A stretch of DNA of 10,754 nucleotides from Prosthecobacter sp. (GTDB lineage Bacteria > Verrucomicrobiota > Verrucomicrobiia > Verrucomicrobiales > Verrucomicrobiaceae), in contig JAOZVT010000486.1 of NCBI GenBank assembly GCA_025869455.1, positions 1-10,754 on the forward strand, written 5' to 3'. This document shows, in pieces, positions 6,729-10,754 of the stretch. The notes beneath the pieces are model-generated. The model worked only from the letters and a program-made list of their open reading frames with translations, was not told the origin of the DNA and ran no database searches. The translations under genes were made by a program, and so were the position numbers. Within the stretch, counting starts at the first letter, position 1; each line of letters begins with the position of its first letter.

Positions 6729-8102
6729 TTAGATTTCAACATCCTGTCTCCAGAGAGAGGTGCCGCTGTGATAGGTTTCTGGTGCGGCCACATCTGTATG
6801 GAGGCGATCTTCGACAGCACGGAGCAATTGCTGCGCAATGCCACTCCAAGCAAAGAGTGCACGCACACGCAAACTGCCTTGGTGACTTAATCTTGCCCGC
6901 AAGCGCTGGTACTTCAGGGTTTGGAGGAGGCAGATGCCAAATTCTTCAATGTCTTCGGTGTCTGTGTAAAGTGCATGCACACCAAAGTCGAGAGCACGAT
7001 ACAGACCACCCCGCGTCGTGACGACCGTGGGTGTGCCGGAAGCAAGCGCTTCGATCGCTGTCATACCAAAGGGCTCATAGCGGCTGGATAAGGCAAAGAC
7101 ATCCGCAGCGCGGTAGAAGTCGGCCATTTGCTCATCTGGCAAGGAGTCTGAAATGATCACACGTTCTTCTAATCCATGTTCAGCAATCAGCGTTTTGAGT
7201 TCCTTTAGCATGTCATTGTCTCCTGGATCCGAAGACTGCATGCTCACCGCAATGCGTAACTTGGCGTCAGGGATGCGGCTTGCCACAAGGGCAAAGGCAC
7301 GGACCAAGAGATCAAATCCTTTGTTACGCGCCAGTCTTCCAATGGAAGCAATGACGGGGCCTTGGTAAGACATTTCATTCCGCAGACCTTGGCGGCTGGC
7401 TTCACTGATCGGGAAGAAGCGATTGTCGTCATAACCCGGAGGAATCATGCGCACTTTCGCTGGCGAAACACCGTAGTCTTCTACGATGAAGTCAGACTGC
7501 GGTGGAGTCGTGGCTATCACCATATCGCACTCTTGAAAGAGCCTGAGTTCATGATTGACCCGAGTGGTGAAGTTAAATTGTTCCTCCAGTTTTTCGATGT
7601 CTTCTGGCGCTGCATCTTCCATCTGCCGTTTTTTCCACGACCCCAGAGAGTGTGGCGTATGCAAATGAGGAATGTTTAAGGCATTGGAAATCGCTTGTCC
7701 GGCCAATCCTGCATCCCAGTAATGACTGTTGATGAAGTAATAGGACAGAGATTGCTTCTTGATGACGCGTAAAGCATTTTCAACCCACTCAGGAATGTTC
7801 TTGTAGAGCTGTTCTTTGGGGATGAATTCATTGCTGCCACAGGGCACGCGCATGATGGTCACATTGTCGTCCACGACTTCAGTCTCTGGCTGGTTGTCGA
7901 AGCGGCGTGTCCAGATATCCACTTTGTAACCCAGGCGGGCTAACTGCTTGGAAAGCTCAATGACAAAGACGACTTGTCCACCCGTGTCAGGTGCGCCGAG
8001 TGGCGGCAGAGCAGCTACGTAGCCGTGGGTGGAAATCATGGCGATGCGGCGGCGCAATCGTCTGCGGGGGGATGGGGGGAGTTTCGCTGTGGAGGTGCTC
8101 AT
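6729..8102 (-). CDS. mfpsA: Mannosylfructose-phosphate synthase-like GT4 glycosyltransferase
   Basis: The predicted reaction is GDP-mannose plus fructose-6-P to mannosylfructose-6'-P, in the cytoplasm, as the first step of compatible-solute synthesis. The 457 residues match the roughly 450-residue length of the family. The N-terminal acceptor domain starts RRIAMISTHGYVAALPPLG and carries DTGGQ (39-43), FIPKEQLY, INSHYWDAG (124-132) and TPHSLGSWKKRQ (H151). The C-terminal nucleotide-sugar domain has GRLARNKGFD (255-264, with R256 and K261) and the E-x7-E motif EPFGMTAIE (E343, E351). Many of these segments match my memory of Agrobacterium MfpsA more closely than true sucrose-phosphate synthases, although SPS is the near alternative and donor/acceptor choice cannot be read from the sequence. 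A HAD phosphatase follows 27 bp downstream, as expected. The ATG at 8102 is preceded by an Arg-rich leader and has no clear SD. Upstream is a 192-bp gap likely holding its promoter. Confidence 0.78.
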   Translation of the reverse strand: MSTSTAKLPPSPRRRLRRRIAMISTHGYVAALPPLGAPDTGGQVVFVIELSKQLARLGYKVDIWTRRFDNQPETEVVDDNVTIMRVPCGSNEFIPKEQLYKNIPEWVENALRVIKKQSLSYYFINSHYWDAGLAGQAISNALNIPHLHTPHSLGSWKKRQMEDAAPEDIEKLEEQFNFTTRVNHELRLFQECDMVIATTPPQSDFIVEDYGVSPAKVRMIPPGYDDNRFFPISEASRQGLRNEMSYQGPVIASIGRLARNKGFDLLVRAFALVASRIPDAKLRIAVSMQSSDPGDNDMLKELKTLIAEHGLEERVIISDSLPDEQMADFYRAADVFALSSRYEPFGMTAIEALASGTPTVVTTRGGLYRALDFGVHALYTDTEDIEEFGICLLQTLKYQRLRARLSHQGSLRVRALFAWSGIAQQLLRAVEDRLHTDVAAPETYHSGTSLWRQDVEI

Positions 8103-8141
8103 ATTTAGATTCTGAGTTCACACCGCACGAAGCCAACAAAC

Positions 8142-8158
8142 AGTCTCCTCATGAGACT
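8142..8158. promoter_or_regulatory. Small dyad in the leader region upstream of the GT4 gene
   Basis: AGTCTC (8142-8147) and GAGACT (8153-8158) form a 6-bp dyad around CTCAT, about 40 bp upstream of the synthase ATG. The surrounding 192-bp gap (8103-8294) shows no confident promoter, tRNA or terminator. The dyad could be an operator or a short leader hairpin, or chance. Confidence 0.25.
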
Positions 8159-8294
8159 TAGGCATTCGCGAACGCGGTTCTTCTTTTGCTACGGGCGGCA
8201 GAAGAGATGACCAACTAAAAAGACCTTTTGCGGGCATGGGCTTGCCACATCTTTATGGCATTTGACTGAATGGCCCTACTTGTTGGTAAGGTGA

Positions 8295-9485
8295 TTACCT
8301 GCCTGCCCGGATGCCACGGTAAGCAAGTGCAAAAAATAGAAATACGGCTGCCGTTAGGGCTGTTTCGCCTAACCAAAACTTTGACCAGTCGGTCACGCCA
8401 TTGATTTCACAGGTTCGGTGCCACCAACCACCGCCTAAATAACCGATGAGATTTCCCACCCCGCCCATCAGCAGGGCTAGCAATGCCTGGGCACGTGCGC
8501 GCCACATTTTATCAATGCGTTCCTCAAGATAAATCTGCGTGGTGATGAAGTAGAGCGTGAAGGCAAATCCATGCAGCGTGGTGCCGATCATGATCCACGT
8601 CTGGGTATTGAATGAATTTAGACCGTAGCGGATGACGCAGATGCCAATGCCCGCAAGGAAGACCCATTTCAGCCGGACTCTGGCCAGCACGCCAGCCAGA
8701 AGCAGCATGGTCAGGACTTCCGTCGTTTGAGCCAGTGAAATGACGGCGGCGACATTTTGCACGCCAAGATCCTTCAGATGCCGCGCGGTATATGGATAAA
8801 AGGCCGCCAGGGGGATGCTGTAAAGGGCGGCGGTGATGAACACGACCCGATGATCCCGATTTTTGAGCAGATCCAGCGCATCTAGCCCCAGAATTTGGCG
8901 AAAGCTGCGCTTGCCCTGCATATCGCCCGGTTGAATCAGAGGAAGCATCCAGGACAGTCCCATGACTCCGACCCACAGTCCTGCTGCGGTGAAACCTGCG
9001 ACTAAGGAGGCATCCGCATGCAGGACAAAACTGACGATCCAGCAGCCCGCCATCCAGCCAAAAGTGGCGCAGGCACGTAAAGGGCCAAATTGCTGCTTCG
9101 GAGAATGCAGTTGGGAAAAAACAATGCTGCTGGTTAGGCTCCAGACAGGGGTGGCCACCAAAGACTGAATCTGGGCACACAAGAGCACCAGGCCGTCATT
9201 CCACTGCCAGGCGAGAGATAGGCAGGTCAGGCAGAGGGCGGCCCCAGTGGCCAGGGCCAGCCAGCGCAGCAGCAGCGTGGGTGACATTTTCTGATCCGCC
9301 AAGGCCCCCACAAAAAGCGGGGAGATGAAGGCGGCGATGGCCGTGGTGGCTAAAACCCAGGGAACCAAGTGCGCCCGCCCGTGAGCCGCGTAAATATTCG
9401 CCAGCGGCACATTCCACATACCCATCGGCATGGCGGTGCAAAAGAAGAGTAGGGCAAGTTTGCTGCGGCTGGTCGTGGTGTCCAA
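8295..9485 (-). CDS. MFS transporter, nucleoside:H+ symporter (NupG)-like
   Basis: An inner-membrane major facilitator protein with 12 hydrophobic segments. Numbered from the upstream GTG at 9584, they lie at roughly 43-64, 72-96, 106-126, 130-152, 168-188, 194-216, 246-266, 278-300, 304-322, 330-350, 363-385 and 404-425. The pattern FGPLRACATFGWMAGCW after TM4 and SLAQTTEVLTMLLL in TM8 recall the NupG/LacY-like symporters. Substrate is not readable. The frame extends to the GTG at 9584, but those 33 extra codons use rare-looking AGA, TTA and CTA and contain a 16-bp dyad. I prefer the TTG at 9485, which leaves a short N-terminus before TM1 as in NupG and gives 396 residues. If GTG 9584 were used (weak AGGGA upstream), the protein would have 429 residues and only 29 bp would separate it from trxB. 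It is divergent from trxB and upstream of the GT4 gene. Confidence 0.82.
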   Translation of the reverse strand: MDTTTSRSKLALLFFCTAMPMGMWNVPLANIYAAHGRAHLVPWVLATTAIAAFISPLFVGALADQKMSPTLLLRWLALATGAALCLTCLSLAWQWNDGLVLLCAQIQSLVATPVWSLTSSIVFSQLHSPKQQFGPLRACATFGWMAGCWIVSFVLHADASLVAGFTAAGLWVGVMGLSWMLPLIQPGDMQGKRSFRQILGLDALDLLKNRDHRVVFITAALYSIPLAAFYPYTARHLKDLGVQNVAAVISLAQTTEVLTMLLLAGVLARVRLKWVFLAGIGICVIRYGLNSFNTQTWIMIGTTLHGFAFTLYFITTQIYLEERIDKMWRARAQALLALLMGGVGNLIGYLGGGWWHRTCEINGVTDWSKFWLGETALTAAVFLFFALAYRGIRAGR

Positions 9486-9561
9486 GGCGGAATAAGTAAA
9501 GATTTGGAATAGCGCAGGTCTTCGGTTACTCCAAGAGACATCCTCTAAAAAAGCACATCTT

Positions 9562-9577
9562 GCGTCTGTCCAGACGC
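9562..9577. promoter_or_regulatory. 16-bp dyad in the divergent MFS/trxB control region
   Basis: GCGTCTG (9562-9568) and CAGACGC (9571-9577) are perfect reverse complements separated by TC. The site lies 37 bp before the trxB ATG and 77 bp before the preferred MFS start, a natural place for an operator shared by two divergent genes. No known regulator motif is assigned with confidence. Confidence 0.4.
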
Positions 9578-9613
9578 TCCCCACATTCGTTCCCTATTTC
9601 TCACCCTTTAATC

Positions 9614-10546
9614 ATGGAAAACGTCATCATCATCGGCACAGGCTGCGCAGGTTACACAGCCGCTATTTACACAGGTCGTGCAAATTTGAGCCCTCTCATT
9701 CTCTCTGGTAACCAGCCTGGTGGCCAGCTCACCACCACCACAGAGGTGGAAAACTTCCCCGGTTTCCCTGAAGGCATCATGGGGCCAGACCTGATGATGA
9801 ACATGCAGACGCAGGCGGAAAAATTCGGCGCGCGGATCGAATACACCCTGGTTTCTAGCGTGACCAAGACACCTGAAGGTCACTTTGAAGTCACGAGTGA
9901 CGATGGTACCGTGCGTCAGGCACGTACCGTCATCATCGCCACGGGTGCTTCACCGAAGCATCTGGGACTGCCCAATGAAAAAGGTCTCATCGGCCACGGT
10001 CTAACCAGTTGCGCCACCTGCGATGGTGCTTTTTACCGCAATGTGCCCGTGTGTGTGATCGGCGGTGGCGACAGTGCCTGTGAAGAGGCTGGTTTCCTGA
10101 CCAAATTTGCCAGCAAAGTTTATCTGATCCATCGCCGTGACAGCCTGCGTGCTTCCAAAATCATGGCGGATCGTGCTTTGGCCAATCTCAAGATCGAACC
10201 CGTGTGGAACAGCACCGTGGCTGAATACCTGACGGATGAGAAAGGTGAGATGCGCGCCGTGACCCTGGAAAACCTGGTCACAGGTGAAAAAAGTGAACTG
10301 GAGCTGAAGTGCGTTTTTGTAGCCATCGGCCACATCCCGAACGCAGGATTCCTGGGTGATCTGGTGGACACGGATGACGGTGGCTACATCCTTCAAACCC
10401 AAGGTACCCGCACGAAGACGGAAGGTCTGTTTGCTGCGGGTGATGTGGCGGACCACGTGTATCGTCAGGCCATCACTGCCGCTGGGCAGGGCTGCGCAGC
10501 GGCTTTGGAAGCTGAGCGCTATCTGGCCGACCTTGGTGTTCATTGA
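9614..10546 (+). CDS. trxB: Thioredoxin reductase (NADPH, FAD)
   Basis: A cytoplasmic flavoenzyme that passes electrons from NADPH through FAD and a redox disulfide to thioredoxin. It has 310 residues, the usual length of the low-Mr bacterial type. The FAD-binding Rossmann motif is GTGCAG at 8-13, where most homologues have GSGPAG. PGGQLTTTTEVENFPGFP follows, then IIATGA, the active-site dithiol CATC (C133, C136), the NADPH motif GGGDSA (150-155) with HRR at 173-175 for the 2'-phosphate, and the C-terminal FAD motif AAGDVAD with D277. The frame is open to a TTG at 9560, but the ATG at 9614 starts exactly at the family N-terminus (MENVIIIGTG). No SD precedes it (TCACCCTTTAATC). It is divergent from the MFS gene and followed 26 bp later by a strong terminator, so probably monocistronic. 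Confidence 0.96.
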   Translation: MENVIIIGTGCAGYTAAIYTGRANLSPLILSGNQPGGQLTTTTEVENFPGFPEGIMGPDLMMNMQTQAEKFGARIEYTLVSSVTKTPEGHFEVTSDDGTVRQARTVIIATGASPKHLGLPNEKGLIGHGLTSCATCDGAFYRNVPVCVIGGGDSACEEAGFLTKFASKVYLIHRRDSLRASKIMADRALANLKIEPVWNSTVAEYLTDEKGEMRAVTLENLVTGEKSELELKCVFVAIGHIPNAGFLGDLVDTDDGGYILQTQGTRTKTEGLFAAGDVADHVYRQAITAAGQGCAAALEAERYLADLGVH

Positions 10547-10572
10547 TTCCGAATGATCCAAATGGATCCAAC

Positions 10573-10608
10573 AAAAAGCCCCGCAGCCGAAAGACTGCGG
10601 GGCTTTTT
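10573..10608. terminator. Strong bidirectional intrinsic terminator after trxB
   Basis: A 14-bp perfect stem, AAAAAGCCCCGCAG (10573-10586) and CTGCGGGGCTTTTT (10595-10608), with an 8-nt loop. The GC-rich core is flanked by an A5 and a T5 run, so it works on both strands. It can end trxB and also the leftward gene entering from the right edge. Confidence 0.95.
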
Positions 10609-10622
10609 GATATAAGGAGAGT

Positions 10623-10641
10623 GAAGCTTTTCAAAAGCTTC
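10623..10641. repeat. 19-nt perfect palindrome between terminator and right-edge gene
   Basis: GAAGCTTTT-C-AAAAGCTTC is self-complementary around one base and lies 11 bp past the stop of the leftward right-edge ORF. It could form a second 3'-end hairpin (6-bp stem with loop, plus a GTG/CAC extension through a bulge). There is no U-tract directly after it. Confidence 0.5.
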
Positions 10642-10652
10642 CACCTGAAACC

Positions 10653-10754
10653 TTACGCAACACGCGGTTGTACGTCCGGGACAGAGGGACCCATGGCCTG
10701 TGCAAAGCGTGTTTTGGCGCGCAGCATGAGGGTGCCCAGGCAAAGGTCAGCGAG
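10653..10754 (-). CDS. C-terminal end of an unidentified leftward gene (cut by window edge)
   Basis: Reading leftward from the edge there are 33 open codons ending in TAA (10655-10653), with the C-terminus GPSVPDVQPRVA preceded by the helix-like segment LMLRAKTRFAQAM. The amino-acid composition is protein-like, and a bidirectional terminator plus a palindrome follow the stop, as expected for a gene convergent with trxB. Too little is visible to name a family, and a rightward open frame also exists here, so the call is tentative. Confidence 0.45.
   Translation of the reverse strand, partial: LADLCLGTLMLRAKTRFAQAMGPSVPDVQPRVA

Noticed and set aside
8222..8250. Possible sigma-54 site upstream of the GT4 gene (TGGCAAG-CCC-ATGCC on the minus strand)
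   Set aside because: The spacing is GG-N9-GC, one base short of the required N10, so it is unlikely to be functional.
10001..10561. Minus-strand ORF of 186 codons opposite trxB
   Set aside because: trxB shows every family motif on the plus strand; the antisense frame has none.
10540..10743. Minus-strand ORF of 67 codons spanning the trxB terminator
   Set aside because: It reads through a strong bidirectional terminator; the other minus frame, ending at 10653, stops before it and is more credible.
1..10754. tRNA/rRNA genes, CRISPR arrays, transposase genes or attachment sites
   Set aside because: None seen on reading both strands; no clustered direct repeats or tRNA-like cloverleaf sequences were found.

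Overview
The window is about 10.75 kb of dense, moderately GC-rich bacterial DNA. It carries seven protein-coding regions, two of them cut by the window edges, and no tRNA, rRNA, CRISPR array, insertion sequence or phage gene that I can see. The gene set (RpoN, RpoN-adjacent proline-rich zinc-ribbon membrane protein, mannosylfructose-type glycosyltransferase, thioredoxin reductase) and the near absence of canonical Shine-Dalgarno sequences suggest a Gram-negative bacterium, possibly of the Verrucomicrobiota/PVC group. That taxonomic guess is an inference from gene style, not from a marker gene.

Left side: the 3' part of a Glu/Leu/Phe/Val-family dehydrogenase, very probably glutamate dehydrogenase, runs rightward to 1116. 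It is followed by a convergent intergenic region with three hairpins, one of which (1245-1264) is a plausible intrinsic terminator. From 1320 to 9485 everything runs leftward. In transcription order (right to left) this block holds an NupG-like 12-TM MFS transporter, a mannosylfructose-phosphate synthase-like GT4 enzyme, a HAD phosphatase fused to an (alpha/alpha)6-type glycosidase domain, a zinc-ribbon/proline-rich/single-TM protein of unknown function, and sigma-54 (rpoN). Right side: trxB runs rightward from 9614 to 10546 and ends at a strong 14-bp bidirectional terminator. Beyond it, the C-terminal end of an unidentified leftward gene enters from the right edge.

The clearest functional unit is the two-gene cluster 8102->4629 (27-bp gap). 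A retaining GT4 synthase would make a phosphorylated fructoside from a nucleotide sugar and fructose-6-P, and the HAD domain of the next protein would dephosphorylate it. In Agrobacterium the equivalent pair makes the compatible solute mannosylfructose. Here the phosphatase is fused to a second domain resembling neutral invertase-type glycosidases, so synthesis and breakdown (or side-product clean-up) of one disaccharide may sit on one polypeptide. This is the most unusual protein in the window.

The most interesting regulatory signal lies in the 129-bp gap upstream of rpoN. It is a near-consensus -24/-12 (GG-N10-GC) sigma-54-type promoter motif on the rpoN strand, preceded by a perfect 10-bp AT-rich inverted repeat, which suggests possible autoregulation of rpoN. 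Other unexplained elements are a long multi-segment hairpin followed by a U8 run upstream of the zinc-ribbon gene, a 13-bp dyad just upstream of its likely start, and a 16-bp dyad in the divergent MFS/trxB control region. No stretch over 300 bases lacks a gene.
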